Shown: positions 45,270 to 54,526, numbered from the stretch's first letter. The stretch: 64,000 nt of DNA from an uncultured Alistipes sp. (GCA_902388455.1 CABMPD010000002.1:186001-250000), one strand, 5' to 3'. Made by a program: numbers and translations. Notes: generated from the letters alone by a model not told the origin.

Positions 45270-46927
45270 ATATGCAGATCGCGGATGACGGTCAGCTCGG
45301 TGGACTGCTCGCCGGTCCAGCCGCCCTTGGCCTGGACGCCGCACTGGATCTTGACGAAGTCGATGTACTTCAGGCCGGCGGGCTGTCCGTCCCAGCGCAC
45401 TGCGTTGGAGATACTGAACTTGTCGATGTCGGGGTCGGTCTCGCTCCAGTTGTCAGCGTAGCCCCAGTCGAAGGGATGTCCTATCCACAGCGAGCCGTTG
45501 CCGTTCTCGTCCTCGAGGCGGTCCTGGAGGCGGGTGCCGCGCAGGGTGTAGCTGCCGGCGTTGATCCAGGCGGGGAAGTAGCTTTCCTGGCGGTGGTAGG
45601 CAGGGAGGTAATCGACTGTGCCCGAGCCGCCGCGGTTGTCGGTCCATTCGACGCTCATCCCGTTCTCAGCCGGCCGGTAGTATGTGACGGCGTAGTCCTG
45701 CCAGGTCTCCGGCTTGCCGTATTCGGAGCCGCGGAGCTCGTACCAGGTGTCGTCGGGCAGGCCGTTGCCGTTCTCGTCCTGGCTGACCCAGATGATGCCG
45801 GGTTCGGACGAGGAACTGTGGGCGTTGCCGGTAATCTGCAGGTCTAAGGTTCCCTCGCCGCTGCTTTCCACGCTGTGGTCGAAACCGACGATGATATAGC
45901 CTCCAAACGCCCCGAGCGAGACAAATGCTCCCTCACTCAAACGTCCGTAGGCGTAGTCGCAGGCCTCCTGCATGGTGGTGGCGGTGTAGCCCTCGTTGAT
46001 GAACTGACCCGGCGCGGGGGTGTATTCGCAGACTTGGGAGATGAACGCGCTGCTGGAGGCGTCCGCCGCCCGGAAGTAGGTCCCTTCTGCCGGCAGTACC
46101 GTCACAGTAAGGTCCTGCGAGGCGGTGGTATAGGAATTACGCATGGTCACATTCACGGCATGGGAACCTTCCGCTGTAAGGTCAAATACAAATTCCGGCG
46201 CCTCCCCGCTCTGCACCTCGGCCCCGTCCACACTCCAGGTGTACACGGCATCGAAAGGATGCTCTATGTCCAGCGGCCGCAGCAGCAGGCTCCGTCCGGA
46301 GCATACTCCGTATTCCGTCCGGTCAAATGTCCATGAAAATGCCTCCCCGGGACTGAGCACCTCTACGGTAAATTCCACCTCGTCCGCTCCGTCCCGGTTC
46401 TCGACGCGGAGCCTTCCTTCGAACGTTCCGGTCTCCCCGGTAGGGAATGTGTAGACCGAATCAGCGGAGACCTCCTCCCCGTCCACCGTCCAGGAATAGG
46501 CGACAGGCAGGGCGGAAGAGACCTCGGGCGCAAGCACTAAGAGGGAGTCCTGCAGGACGGAGAAACCCCGGGAGGCTCCGGGCAGGGACACTTCCGGCGG
46601 CATGGTCTCGTAGACGTCTATACGCAGCTCGGCCCTGTCCTCTCCTGCGGAATTGCCGACCGTCAGCAGTATCCAGTATTCTCCCCGCTCCCCGCTCTCA
46701 AACGTGAGGGCCGGTCCGGTGGAAAGCGTCTCTCCTTCGCAGGTCCAGAGATACACGGTCTCCTCCCCGCAGTTCTCGTACTCCGGAGTGACGGTTACCG
46801 GCTCTCCGACGACCGTCTCGTAGAGCTGCTGCTGAAGCACAATTACCGGAGGCAGGGAATCGCGCTGTTCCCTGCACCCGGTAAGAGCAAAAACTATTAA
46901 AAATATGAATGCAGAAAAATGTTTCAA
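45263..46927 (-). CDS. Surface lipoprotein with PKD/Ig-like domains, last gene of the B12 operon
   Basis: 554 aa. Lipobox LTGC after MKHFSAFIFLIVFA. Three PKD/Ig-like domains follow (repeats of YxWxxxGE such as VYLWTCEGETLSTGPAL, YSWTVDGEEVSADSVY, YTWSVDGAEVQSGEAP), then a C-terminal region of about 230 residues with ENGNGLPDDTWYELRGSEYG, calcium-loop-like in places. It lies 12 bases after the DUF4465 gene in the riboswitch operon, so a surface role in B12 capture is inferred. No function is known to me for this exact architecture. Confidence 0.75.
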   Translation of the reverse strand: MKHFSAFIFLIVFALTGCREQRDSLPPVIVLQQQLYETVVGEPVTVTPEYENCGEETVYLWTCEGETLSTGPALTFESGERGEYWILLTVGNSAGEDRAELRIDVYETMPPEVSLPGASRGFSVLQDSLLVLAPEVSSALPVAYSWTVDGEEVSADSVYTFPTGETGTFEGRLRVENRDGADEVEFTVEVLSPGEAFSWTFDRTEYGVCSGRSLLLRPLDIEHPFDAVYTWSVDGAEVQSGEAPEFVFDLTAEGSHAVNVTMRNSYTTASQDLTVTVLPAEGTYFRAADASSSAFISQVCEYTPAPGQFINEGYTATTMQEACDYAYGRLSEGAFVSLGAFGGYIIVGFDHSVESSGEGTLDLQITGNAHSSSSEPGIIWVSQDENGNGLPDDTWYELRGSEYGKPETWQDYAVTYYRPAENGMSVEWTDNRGGSGTVDYLPAYHRQESYFPAWINAGSYTLRGTRLQDRLEDENGNGSLWIGHPFDWGYADNWSETDPDIDKFSISNAVRWDGQPAGLKYIDFVKIQCGVQAKGGWTGEQSTELTVIRDLHID

Positions 46928-46939
46928 TGCAGATAGGTT

Positions 46940-47713
46940 TTATTCATAAGGAAACAATGTCTTGACGGTAACATCGTCGTATGCGAAATATGCCGGTACT
47001 GCCATGCCGTATTCATTCTGGATGGAAGAGGTGATGTCGAACGTTACTTTTACCGGTGAGCCCAGGGATGTAAGATCCCAGCGCGTCCATTCGTTGATAC
47101 TTTCCCCGTTTTCTGTCAGGTAGAACTCACTGGTTCCGGTAACTTTACCGTCCCCATCATATCCAGTTGCAGTAATCTTGGTCCAGTCGGTGTCTGTGGC
47201 CAGAGTCTCGACAGCCCCGAGGTAGTAGGATGTGTTTGTGACATACATGCTTTCAATCGTGCGGTTGATGTTTTCACCGTCATCGAAGTAGAAATAACCT
47301 GTCACACTGGAGTATTCGCTGGTGAATCCGTTGTGTACGCAGAAATTCTTCGAACCGTCGTGACCGCTTTCAAGGGGTATGGCCAGCTGTAGGGTATAAT
47401 CCGTAGTCGGCTCCTGTCCTACATAGTTGGATATGGCGTGGCCACCGTTCCAGTAAATTGCGGCGCCGTAGCTCTCGCAAAGCTCAGATGCGAGGAAGGT
47501 GTTGCCCTCATCGACCCAACTGTAGTCGACTCCGCTGACCATGTCACCGTAAAGCAGAGGTCCGCCGTACTGCGGATTGTCCACGAGCGCATCCCAGTAC
47601 TCGCCCTCGAAAGTCAGAGTATTGTAGGTGGTGTAGCCCTTATGTTTCTCGCATGATGCGGTGAGAATAACTGCGGCAGCGGCCGCGATGGAAACTTTAA
47701 CAATGTGTCTCAT
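46940..47713 (-). CDS. DUF4465 surface lipoprotein, B12 operon
   Basis: 257 aa. Lipobox LTASC near residue 21. The body matches DUF4465 (YNTLTFEGEYWDALVDN, then SGVDYSWVDEGNTFLASEL and YFAYDDVTVK). Members of this family occur in Bacteroides B12 acquisition loci alongside BtuB and BtuG; a direct cobamide-binding role here is inference from the operon. It lies 20 bases after the btuG-like gene and 12 before the PKD lipoprotein gene. Confidence 0.8.
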   Translation of the reverse strand: MRHIVKVSIAAAAAVILTASCEKHKGYTTYNTLTFEGEYWDALVDNPQYGGPLLYGDMVSGVDYSWVDEGNTFLASELCESYGAAIYWNGGHAISNYVGQEPTTDYTLQLAIPLESGHDGSKNFCVHNGFTSEYSSVTGYFYFDDGENINRTIESMYVTNTSYYLGAVETLATDTDWTKITATGYDGDGKVTGTSEFYLTENGESINEWTRWDLTSLGSPVKVTFDITSSIQNEYGMAVPAYFAYDDVTVKTLFPYE

Positions 47714-47733
47714 TTTTATAAAAATTTTAAAAT

Positions 47734-48915
47734 TTAAATTTTTTCTATGGGTTTTAACTGTTTGCGGGTGAATACTATGTGACCGGGGATATCACCGGTG
47801 GTGGCCGACCACTTCCGGACGCCGTCCTGCCCGTAGCAGTGGATGCGGCCGGGGGTGACGTGGTCCTTGGCATCGGTCAGGAAGATATCCCCGTTGGAGG
47901 GGTTGACGGCGATGCAGTAGGGGGTGGTGATTTCCTCTTCCGTGCCGTCGGTGACGAAGTTGCGGGTGACGGTGATGCCCTCCCGGGTGTCGAAGACGGC
48001 GTAGCCGGTGCTGTAGTCCAGGGAGACATTGCTCCAGGAGTGGGAGATGACATAGAGTGAGTCGCCGTAGACTGCCATGTCACTGTTCTGCAGCAGCTGG
48101 AGCTCCCGCACCACCTCGTCCGTCGAGGGATCGACGACCCAGGTCGAGGACTGATGCCCGTAGTAGTCTCCCCGGGAGGAGATGTAGAGCATCCCGTCGC
48201 CGCCTATTTTGACCTGATGCAGGTTCGGAGCCACCTCTATCTCATTGCATACCTCGAAGGTCGCCAGGTCGATGACCGATACCGTGAGGTCGTAGTCCGG
48301 AGCCATGTAGCCCCCGGAATTGGCCACGTAGAGCCGTCCGTCCACCACCGCCATTTCCTCCGGCTGGTAGCCCACTCCGCAGGTGTCCACCACCTGCATG
48401 GTCACTGTGTCTATCTTGGCTACGTAGCCCCTGCGGTACTCCGGGTCTAGTTCAACTGCCCCGGCGTAGGAGCTGACGTAGGCGTAGCCACCGTCGAAGG
48501 TGATGTACCGGCAGTTGGGCAGGGGTATCTCCGCTATGTGCCGGGCGGTCTCTACGTCCATGACCTCCACGAGGTTGGAGCAGTTGATGACGGCGTAGAG
48601 CCTGCCCCCGTAGATGCCGAGGTCATTGCCCACGTCCCCGAGCTCGAGGGCCACTCCCGGATTGCGCTCTGCGAATATGTTGCGGGTGTAGACCCCTGTG
48701 GCATAGTCGAAATAGTCGAGAGTGGCCTTGTTGCTGCCCATATTGCCCTCATTGAGCAGGAAGAAGCCCTTGACCTCCCCCGCCTCCGAGCCGCCGGTGA
48801 CCTCATTGCCCGTCGAGGGGGTGATGGGCTCAATCCCCCGGCAGGAGGTTATGACCGCGCCGGCCAGACATACGGACAGCAGTCCGAAAAGAGTATATGC
48901 AGTATTTATTCTCAT
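47734..48915 (-). CDS. btuG: BtuG-like surface beta-propeller lipoprotein (DUF5074)
   Basis: 393 aa. Lipobox ITSC near residue 25. The rest forms a YncE-like seven-bladed propeller with repeated strand sets (LYVANSGGYMAPDYDLTVSV, MLYISSRGDYYGHQSSTWVV, DIFLTDAKDHVTPGRIHCYG). BtuG caps BtuB at the Bacteroides surface and binds B12 with very high affinity. It overlaps the btuB stop by 4 bases, and the order riboswitch-btuB-btuG strongly supports this assignment. Confidence 0.88.
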   Translation of the reverse strand: MRINTAYTLFGLLSVCLAGAVITSCRGIEPITPSTGNEVTGGSEAGEVKGFFLLNEGNMGSNKATLDYFDYATGVYTRNIFAERNPGVALELGDVGNDLGIYGGRLYAVINCSNLVEVMDVETARHIAEIPLPNCRYITFDGGYAYVSSYAGAVELDPEYRRGYVAKIDTVTMQVVDTCGVGYQPEEMAVVDGRLYVANSGGYMAPDYDLTVSVIDLATFEVCNEIEVAPNLHQVKIGGDGMLYISSRGDYYGHQSSTWVVDPSTDEVVRELQLLQNSDMAVYGDSLYVISHSWSNVSLDYSTGYAVFDTREGITVTRNFVTDGTEEEITTPYCIAVNPSNGDIFLTDAKDHVTPGRIHCYGQDGVRKWSATTGDIPGHIVFTRKQLKPIEKI

Positions 48916-51026
48916 AGGATGAAATTGACTTTAATCATGAAGTTGGTGCCCGGCATCGGGTAGCACTTGACCACCTCGTACTGCTGGTTGAGGATGTTGT
49001 TGACCAGGGCCGTGGCCTGCAGCTCCCACCCCTTGAAGAGGAAGGACTTGGTCAGGGATATGTCGTGGGTGTACCAGGGCTGGGCGTAGTTCTCTGGGAT
49101 GTTGGCCGAGGACTCGTAGCGCTCGCCGGTGTAGATGAAGCTGTAGTTGAAGGACCAGCTGCTGTAGGCCGCGCCGAGGGTCACAGAGCAGCTGTGCAGG
49201 GGGATGTAGGCCACCTGTCCGCCGTACCATTCGGATGCCGGGTCGGTCAGGTCGCGGGCCCGCTGGAAGGTGTAGTTGACTCTGGGGGAAACGTCCACCG
49301 GTCCGAAGCGGAAGTAGCCCTGGGCCGCCGCGTCCACCCCGAGTATCTCCACGTAGCCGAGGTTCATCATCGTCCAGCGGAACTGGTTGGAGGTGGGCAT
49401 GGCTATGATCTTGTTGTCTATCTGGTTGAAATATACGTCGGCCTGTATGTCCAATCCGCGGAACCAGCCGCGGCTGCGTATCAGGTGCCAGGTGGCCCCG
49501 AAGTCGTACTGGGTGGTCTCCTCCGGCTCCAGCCAGGATGCTCCGGTGAAGGTGTAGTAGAGGTCGTTGAAGGTGGGCATGCGGTAGTTCTTCTTGTAGA
49601 ATGCCCTCAGCTCCAGGTCAATATCCCGGAAAGGCTTCCACGAGGCAATGACGGCGGGGGAGAGCTGGTGCCGGTCGTCCATCTCGGCGTCCGAGGCTCT
49701 CAGCACATCGTGAATATAGGTGTAGAGGAGGGAGGCGGAGAGTTTCAGTCCTCCGAATTCGAAGGCGGTGGCGGCGGCTCCGTATCCGGCGTAGCGCAGG
49801 GGGTAGACGAAGTCCCGCAGGTCGGCGTCGAGGCTGTTCCACTGGAAGTCGGTGGCGAGGGACAATGTCCACCACCTGAAGGGCTTGAAGCGGTGTGCCG
49901 TGGAGAGGTAGGCCTCCTGCTGGCGGTAGCGGTTGTCCACGTACATGGCCGTCACGTCGAGGCGGGGGTCGGCGAGGTAGTGGAGGTAGTCGTAGGCGTA
50001 CTTGCCGCTGACCTGCAGGGAGTACCAGGGGGCGAAGTCCTTCTTGAAGGAGCCCTGGGCGAAGAAGTTGTCGTCCCGTTGGCGGTCCTGATGTACGAAC
50101 TTGCCGCGGACCACGGCTCCGGGATAGCCCCGCTCCGAGTCGTAGAAATAGACCTTGGCCCGCCAGTATCCGCCCTTGATGTCTCCGAAGAGGGCCACCT
50201 CGGCGCGGGTCATCCGCACGTCTCCGTTCTGACGGACGCCGGTGGTGTCGTAGCCGTCCTGCTTGGCGTAGGTGAACTTGTACCTGCCTGTAGTATAGAG
50301 GAATTCGGTGCTGGCCGAGAGGGACAGGCGGTCCGATATCTTATGCTCCCAGAGGACAGAGGGGTTGACGGTCATGAACGAGCCGCCCTTGAGTCCGAAG
50401 TTCCAGTTGTTGCGCTTGCCGTCGGTAAAGCGGGGCTTCTTGGTCCGGAGGTAGACCGCGTTGGCGGAGGCGTAGTCCTTCGCGGACTGGAGGGTGGCGC
50501 TCTTCTGGCCGTTGTAGAGGGAGACCGACTCCATGTTGTCGAGGGAGAAGCGGCCGAGGTCCACTATGCCGTTCTGGGCGTTGCCGAGCTCCACCCCGTC
50601 GTAGAACACTCCCACGTGCTGGCTGCCGAGGCTGCGGACATTGATGCTCTTGAGTCCGCCGATGCCGCCGAAGTCCTTGATCTGCACCCCGGAGAAATAC
50701 CTTATCGCATCGGCGATAGAGTGGGTGCCGAGGCTTCTGAGCTTCTCGCCCGAGAGCATCTGCACCGGGACGACCTCCTGGGAGGTGCGGGTGGCGACCA
50801 CCATCACCTCGTCGAGTATATAAGCCGTGTCCGGGGCAGGAAGAGTATCAGTCTGTATTGCTGGAATACCTTCAACAGCGGAGATGACGGCAGCGGTCCG
50901 GATATCTTCTGCCCGTTCCGGTCGTGCTCCTGTCGCCGCAGGGCAGACCGATATGAGGAATGCCGTTACAGCCAGAACTGTCCGTACTGCTAAAGCTATT
51001 GTCCTATATCTGATTTCTACTGCCAT
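48912..51026 (-). CDS. btuB: TonB-dependent vitamin B12 receptor BtuB
   Basis: 704 aa with a signal region (AVRTVLAVTAFLISVCPAATG). A TonB box-like segment (DEVMVVATR, about residue 73) precedes the plug (KLRSLGTHSIADAIRYFSG, then INVRSLGSQHVGVFYDGVEL) and a 22-strand-sized barrel ending FMIKVNFIL. A cobalamin riboswitch lies upstream, which identifies the substrate. It is followed by btuG, a DUF4465 lipoprotein gene and a PKD lipoprotein gene. The inner-membrane BtuCD-F is not in the window. Confidence 0.93.
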   Translation of the reverse strand: MAVEIRYRTIALAVRTVLAVTAFLISVCPAATGARPERAEDIRTAAVISAVEGIPAIQTDTLPAPDTAYILDEVMVVATRTSQEVVPVQMLSGEKLRSLGTHSIADAIRYFSGVQIKDFGGIGGLKSINVRSLGSQHVGVFYDGVELGNAQNGIVDLGRFSLDNMESVSLYNGQKSATLQSAKDYASANAVYLRTKKPRFTDGKRNNWNFGLKGGSFMTVNPSVLWEHKISDRLSLSASTEFLYTTGRYKFTYAKQDGYDTTGVRQNGDVRMTRAEVALFGDIKGGYWRAKVYFYDSERGYPGAVVRGKFVHQDRQRDDNFFAQGSFKKDFAPWYSLQVSGKYAYDYLHYLADPRLDVTAMYVDNRYRQQEAYLSTAHRFKPFRWWTLSLATDFQWNSLDADLRDFVYPLRYAGYGAAATAFEFGGLKLSASLLYTYIHDVLRASDAEMDDRHQLSPAVIASWKPFRDIDLELRAFYKKNYRMPTFNDLYYTFTGASWLEPEETTQYDFGATWHLIRSRGWFRGLDIQADVYFNQIDNKIIAMPTSNQFRWTMMNLGYVEILGVDAAAQGYFRFGPVDVSPRVNYTFQRARDLTDPASEWYGGQVAYIPLHSCSVTLGAAYSSWSFNYSFIYTGERYESSANIPENYAQPWYTHDISLTKSFLFKGWELQATALVNNILNQQYEVVKCYPMPGTNFMIKVNFIL

Positions 51027-51129
51027 TTTCTTATTTTTCTAAAATCAATGGACAGCAGCTTGAAGGGCAGAAACGCCGCGAAGACCTCTTAGAGTCCGGA
51101 GCCTAAACACCCGTAGGCCGCTGATCCGT

Positions 51130-51307
51130 GTCGCAAGGCAGGTCTTCTGACTCGTTCCGCTCCGGACGCCTTCCCGAGGTGCGTAGACGGTCAATCTTCC
51201 GCAGTCTCAGTGGCAAAAGTGCCGGAACATCATAGGAACTCACAGCAGCGGGAACTGTCCGGGACTCTCACCCGGTTCCCTTTTAATCCTCCTGGGAGGA
51301 ACCGTTG
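51130..51307 (-). ncRNA. Cobalamin riboswitch
   Basis: On the minus strand the conserved parts occur in order: GGGTGAGAGTCCCGGACAG, CGCTGCTGTGA, GCCACTG, GGGAAGGC, and the B12 box AGTCAGAAGACCTGCC (51137-51152). It is preceded by a TATATTTG -7 box and followed by about 100 bases of leader before btuB, which can form the expression platform. It would repress btuB-btuG-DUF4465-PKD when B12 is abundant. Confidence 0.95.
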
Positions 51308-51313
51308 CGGCTG

Positions 51314-51321
51314 CAAATATA
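51314..51321 (-). promoter_or_regulatory. -7 promoter box (TATATTTG) of the B12 operon
   Basis: TAnnTTTG match on the minus strand, just upstream of the cobalamin riboswitch. Confidence 0.7.
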
Positions 51322-51615
51322 GAGATTTTTTTCAATATCCATACAATATCCGGCTGCAACCACTCCGGCGGGACGACACTATTGATTGTAGCAGGGCAAG
51401 GTCGCAAGTCCGTATGTTGCTGGCTGCCTTTCAGTTAGTTTCTTAAAAAGGTGCCCTGTCGGCATTTGAAACGGCAACAGGGCACCTTTTTGCGCCGCCA
51501 AGTCGCTGAATATCAGGGCAGTGCTCATATCATTCCTTGCCACGTCTCCAATCACCGTCTCTGCGAATGAATCTGATAACGCCCGGCAAGGCTCCGGGAA
51601 CAGCCGGCCGCTCTA
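51322..51615. other. Gap between the B12 operon promoter and the RAYT gene
   Basis: The gap between the riboswitch promoter and the end of the RAYT gene contains no gene that I can support. Its only clear structure is the 41-nt hairpin at 51448-51488. Confidence 0.5.
51448..51488. repeat. 41-nt REP-like hairpin, copy 1
   Basis: The arms pair perfectly over 15 bp if extended to 51445-51491 (AAAAAGGTGCCCTGT with ACAGGGCACCTTTTT), with a 17-nt loop. Runs of A and T on both sides would let it work as a bidirectional terminator. It lies 127 bases past the RAYT stop and shares its 41-nt length, AAGGTG...CACCTT ends and core with copies 2 and 3. Confidence 0.85.
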
Positions 51616-52461
51616 TTATTTCTTCAGCAGGATGCCTCTGAGGAGCTGGGGATCCGTGCCGGTCAGACGCGCCAGCTGTTTCGGGCCCAGGCCGTAACGC
51701 TTGCGCAAGATGGAGGCGAGGGAGTATCGGGCCTCCACGCTCAGACTGTCGGGTGAGACGCAGCCGAACTTCTCGCGGCAGATTACACGCACTGAGACTG
51801 CCAGTTCCTCATCGGAGTAGCTGGACTTGGAGAGATGGTTTTCAGTAAGCTCCATCTCCATATCATCGTTGCGGGAAAGAAAATACAGCATACGGCCGAC
51901 ATGACCGAAGAGGCTCTCCACTGCCCGGTAATCCACGTAACATGACGGATCCACCATGCCGTCTGCCGTAACGATATAGTCTGAAGGAAGCCGATAATGC
52001 GAACGGAGTATCCCACGCATCTTTTTAGTGCCCACATCCTCTACTGTAATACCGTCAACCACCCTGTCTTTATTGAAGTAAAGCGATGCGGAGCTCCAGC
52101 GGTAGAATTGAGGCATCACTCCGAGACCGGCTCCGACCGGGTTGCGCAACACATACCCGATGACCCTGAGAAGATAATCGTCCGTATCTATCTGCTTGAC
52201 ACAGATGTCAGCCATACCGACATCGGCAATTAGTGACAGACGCTTCTTGTATGCCGTGATAAAAGCCCTGCAGCCTTTCTCAACTCCGTGAACGACAAAA
52301 TGGACATGATTGCTCATCAGGCAGAAAGCCAGGACAGTGATGTCATAAGAAAGGGACAGCGCCGGCACTCCGTTCATCCCGAAGATGTAGTCTTTCACAT
52401 CCTTGAAGATTATCTCCCGCGCCAGCCCGTCCGTACAGATGTGCCAGTAACTTTTTTCCAT
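51616..52461 (-). CDS. REP-associated tyrosine transposase (RAYT, Y1/HUH family)
   Basis: 281 aa from MEKSYWHICTDGLAREIIF. The HUH metal motif is HVH (residues 52-54) in FCLMSNHVHFVVHG, and a candidate catalytic tyrosine lies in GYVLRNPVGAGLG (about residue 103), followed by the family's FYRWSSASLYF. The C-terminal 80 residues look like an added helical/HTH domain (YSLASILRKRYGLGPKQLAR). RAYTs process single-stranded hairpins and are domesticated in many genomes. It is bracketed by 41-nt hairpins at 51448 and 52685. No inverted terminal repeats or target duplications of an ordinary IS are seen. Confidence 0.82.
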   Translation of the reverse strand: MEKSYWHICTDGLAREIIFKDVKDYIFGMNGVPALSLSYDITVLAFCLMSNHVHFVVHGVEKGCRAFITAYKKRLSLIADVGMADICVKQIDTDDYLLRVIGYVLRNPVGAGLGVMPQFYRWSSASLYFNKDRVVDGITVEDVGTKKMRGILRSHYRLPSDYIVTADGMVDPSCYVDYRAVESLFGHVGRMLYFLSRNDDMEMELTENHLSKSSYSDEELAVSVRVICREKFGCVSPDSLSVEARYSLASILRKRYGLGPKQLARLTGTDPQLLRGILLKK

Positions 52462-52479
52462 AGCGCAAATATTGCACAA

Positions 52480-52684
52480 ATTTCCCGCAATCGCAATAGG
52501 CTAGTTATTAAAAATTTACGTTATTGGTAAAATCGATGTATCTTTCTGGACAACATCGCAGGCCAATGCCGTTCCTACCTATCAGTCTGCCGCAATATCC
52601 CTTCCTGGCAATTTTCAAATTCACTTTTTGGGGCAGGGGATAGACATGTTATTTATCTAAGAATCAATTACTTATCTATAATAA
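52480..52684. other. Intergenic DNA upstream of the RAYT gene
   Basis: AT-richer than the surroundings and without a supported gene. A possible weak -7 element (AATATTTG) lies about 10 bases before the RAYT start. Nothing else is recognised until the hairpin at 52685. Confidence 0.4.
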
Positions 52685-52725
52685 AAGGTGGCACGTCGGC
52701 GTTTCAAACGGCGACTGGGCACCTT
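52685..52725. repeat. 41-nt REP-like hairpin, copy 2
   Basis: AAGGTG and CACCTT form the outer stem, and GTCGGCG with CGGCGAC an inner stem around TTTCAAA. It has the same 41-nt length as the copies at 51448 and 63482, and 80 percent or so identity to copy 1 by eye. It lies 223 bases before the RAYT start and 138 bases past the gpmI stop. Confidence 0.85.
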
Positions 52726-52802
52726 CTTAGCACAGGTTGTCGATGATTATCAGATACTTAGTAACTTGCGCCTTTCCCGCAAACTGACTGTTGATAAATA
52801 CA

Positions 52803-52838
52803 ACAGCCGGGCAATCCGATGTGGACGGCTCCGGCTGT
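52803..52838 (-). terminator. Possible hairpin terminator after gpmI
   Basis: ACAGCCGG (52803-52810) and CCGGCTGT (52831-52838) form a perfect 8-bp stem about 25 bases past the gpmI stop. The loop is long and the T run is weak, so the assignment is uncertain. Confidence 0.4.
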
Positions 52839-52863
52839 GCGGTATCGCGATGAAATATGTGCT

Positions 52864-54408
52864 TTAGAAGAGGGGCTCGCCGGTCATGTCGGCAGGGGCG
52901 GGGATGCCCATGAGCTTGAGCATGGTGGGGGCGATGTCGGCCAGGCGGCCGTTCCTGAGGGTCTTGACGTCGTCGTCCACGGCGATGAAGGGCACTACGT
53001 TGAGGGAGTGGGCGGTGTTGGGGGTACCGTCCTCGTTGACTGCGTGGTCGGCGTTGCCGTGGTCGGCGGTGATGAGCACGCTGTAGCCGTTGGCGCGGGC
53101 GGCCTCGACTACCTTTGCCACGCACTCGTCCACGGTCTTGACGGCCTTGCAGATGGCCTCGTAGACTCCGGTGTGGCCTACCATGTCACCGTTGGCGAAG
53201 TTGAGGATGACCATGTCGTGTACGCCCTTGTTCAGCTCGGCTACGAGAGCTTCGGTCACCTCAGGAGCCGACATTTCCGGCTTGAGGTCGTAGGTGGCCA
53301 CCTTGGGGGAGTTGATGAGGATGCGGGACTCGCCCTCGAAAGGCTCCTCGCGTCCGCCGGAGAAGAAGAAGGTCACGTGGGCGTATTTCTCGGTCTCGGC
53401 GATGCGGAGCTGCCTGCGTCCGGCCTTGGAGACTACCTCGCCGATGGTGTCGGGCACGTTCTCCTTGTCGAAGAGGATGTGCAGTCCGGTGAACTTGTCG
53501 TCGTAGGGGGTCAGGCAGCAGTAGTACAGGGGGATGGTCTTCATGCCCTGCTCCGGCATATCCTGCTGGGTGAGCACTGCGGTAATCTCGCGGGCGCGGT
53601 CGTTGCGGAAGTTGTAGAAGATGACGGCATCGCCCTCGGAGATGAGTCCCAGGGGCTTGCCGGCGGCATCCACGCCGCAGTGGGGCTTTACGAACTCGTC
53701 GGTCACGCCCTCGTCGTAGGAGCTCTGCATGGCGGCTACGGGGTCGGTGAACTTCTCGCCCTCTCCGTTGACCACTAGGTCGTAGGCCATCTTGACACGG
53801 TCCCACCTCTTGTCGCGGTCCATGGCGTAGTAGCGGCCGATGATGCTGGCGATGACGGGACCCTGCGAGGGATCGGGGTATTTGGCACGGAGCTCTGCGC
53901 ACTTGGCCTGCAGCTCCTCTATGAAGCCCTTGCCGCTGCGGGGGTCGCAGTCACGGCCGTCCATGAAGCAGTGTACATACACCTTAGGCAGTCTGTACTG
54001 AGCGGCCACCTCGAGGAACTCGTAGAGGTGTGCCAGGGAGCTGTGTACTCCGCCGTGGGAGCACAGTCCGAAGAAGTGCAGGGCCCTGCCGCTGGCTGCC
54101 ACATAGTCGTATGCTGCTTTGATTTCCTTGTTTTCCAGAAGTTTGTGCTGGCTGCAGGCCATATTGATCTTGACCAGGTCCTGATATACGATGCGGCCTG
54201 CGCCGATGTTGAGGTGTCCCACCTCGGAGTTGCCCATCTGTCCGGCGGGAAGACCCACGTCCTCACCGCAGGCTTTCAGAAACGATACGGGGTATTGTGC
54301 CCTGAGCTTGTCGAGATTGGGAGTTCCCTGAGTGTAGATGGCGTTGGAGCGGTCATGCTTGCCCTCGCCCCAGCCGTCGAGGATCATAAGTAATACTTTC
54401 TTGTCCAT
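52864..54408 (-). CDS. gpmI: 2,3-bisphosphoglycerate-independent phosphoglycerate mutase
   Basis: 514 aa, full length. It interconverts 3- and 2-phosphoglycerate using two manganese ions. The alkaline-phosphatase-fold motif [10 protein letters not shown] starts the protein, the catalytic serine lies in [20 protein letters not shown] (about residue 62), and the C-terminal metal histidines are in [11 protein letters not shown] and [10 protein letters not shown]. The promoter TACTTTTG (54453-54460) is divergent from that of the GH3 gene. Confidence 0.97.
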   Translation of the reverse strand: MDKKVLLMILDGWGEGKHDRSNAIYTQGTPNLDKLRAQYPVSFLKACGEDVGLPAGQMGNSEVGHLNIGAGRIVYQDLVKINMACSQHKLLENKEIKAAYDYVAASGRALHFFGLCSHGGVHSSLAHLYEFLEVAAQYRLPKVYVHCFMDGRDCDPRSGKGFIEELQAKCAELRAKYPDPSQGPVIASIIGRYYAMDRDKRWDRVKMAYDLVVNGEGEKFTDPVAAMQSSYDEGVTDEFVKPHCGVDAAGKPLGLISEGDAVIFYNFRNDRAREITAVLTQQDMPEQGMKTIPLYYCCLTPYDDKFTGLHILFDKENVPDTIGEVVSKAGRRQLRIAETEKYAHVTFFFSGGREEPFEGESRILINSPKVATYDLKPEMSAPEVTEALVAELNKGVHDMVILNFANGDMVGHTGVYEAICKAVKTVDECVAKVVEAARANGYSVLITADHGNADHAVNEDGTPNTAHSLNVVPFIAVDDDVKTLRNGRLADIAPTMLKLMGIPAPADMTGEPLF

Positions 54409-54452
54409 AATCCTGATTCCTTTTCTTAATACTTTCTATCTGTTTTCGGGCG

Positions 54453-54460
54453 CAAAAGTA
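54453..54460 (-). promoter_or_regulatory. -7 promoter box (TACTTTTG) for gpmI
   Basis: TAnnTTTG match on the minus strand, 44 bases before the gpmI ATG. Confidence 0.55.
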
Positions 54461-54497
54461 TGAAAAAATCGGAAATACACGGATAATCATTTTTGGT

Positions 54498-54505
54498 TAA
54501 ATTTG
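54498..54505 (+). promoter_or_regulatory. -7 promoter box (TAAATTTG) for the GH3 gene
   Basis: TAnnTTTG match on the plus strand, 21 bases before the ATG at 54527, which decides that start over the one at 54503. Confidence 0.65.
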
Positions 54506-54526
54506 CACAGACAAAACTTACTGGAT

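Noticed and set aside
43800-45344. Full 514-aa form of the second DUF4143-type ATPase
   Set aside because: The first 70 residues overlap the neighbouring PKD gene and the tandem repeats, and a -7 box lies just before the ATG at 45134.
49065-50993. 642-aa frame opposite btuB
   Set aside because: Same type of antisense shadow; btuB is certain from its plug, barrel and riboswitch.
51448-52725. Ordinary insertion sequence (IS200/IS605) with the 41-nt hairpins as its ends
   Set aside because: The third copy lies alone at 63.5 kb, the protein has the RAYT layout with an added C-terminal domain, and no target-site features or TnpB are seen. REP/RAYT fits better, though an IS origin is not excluded.
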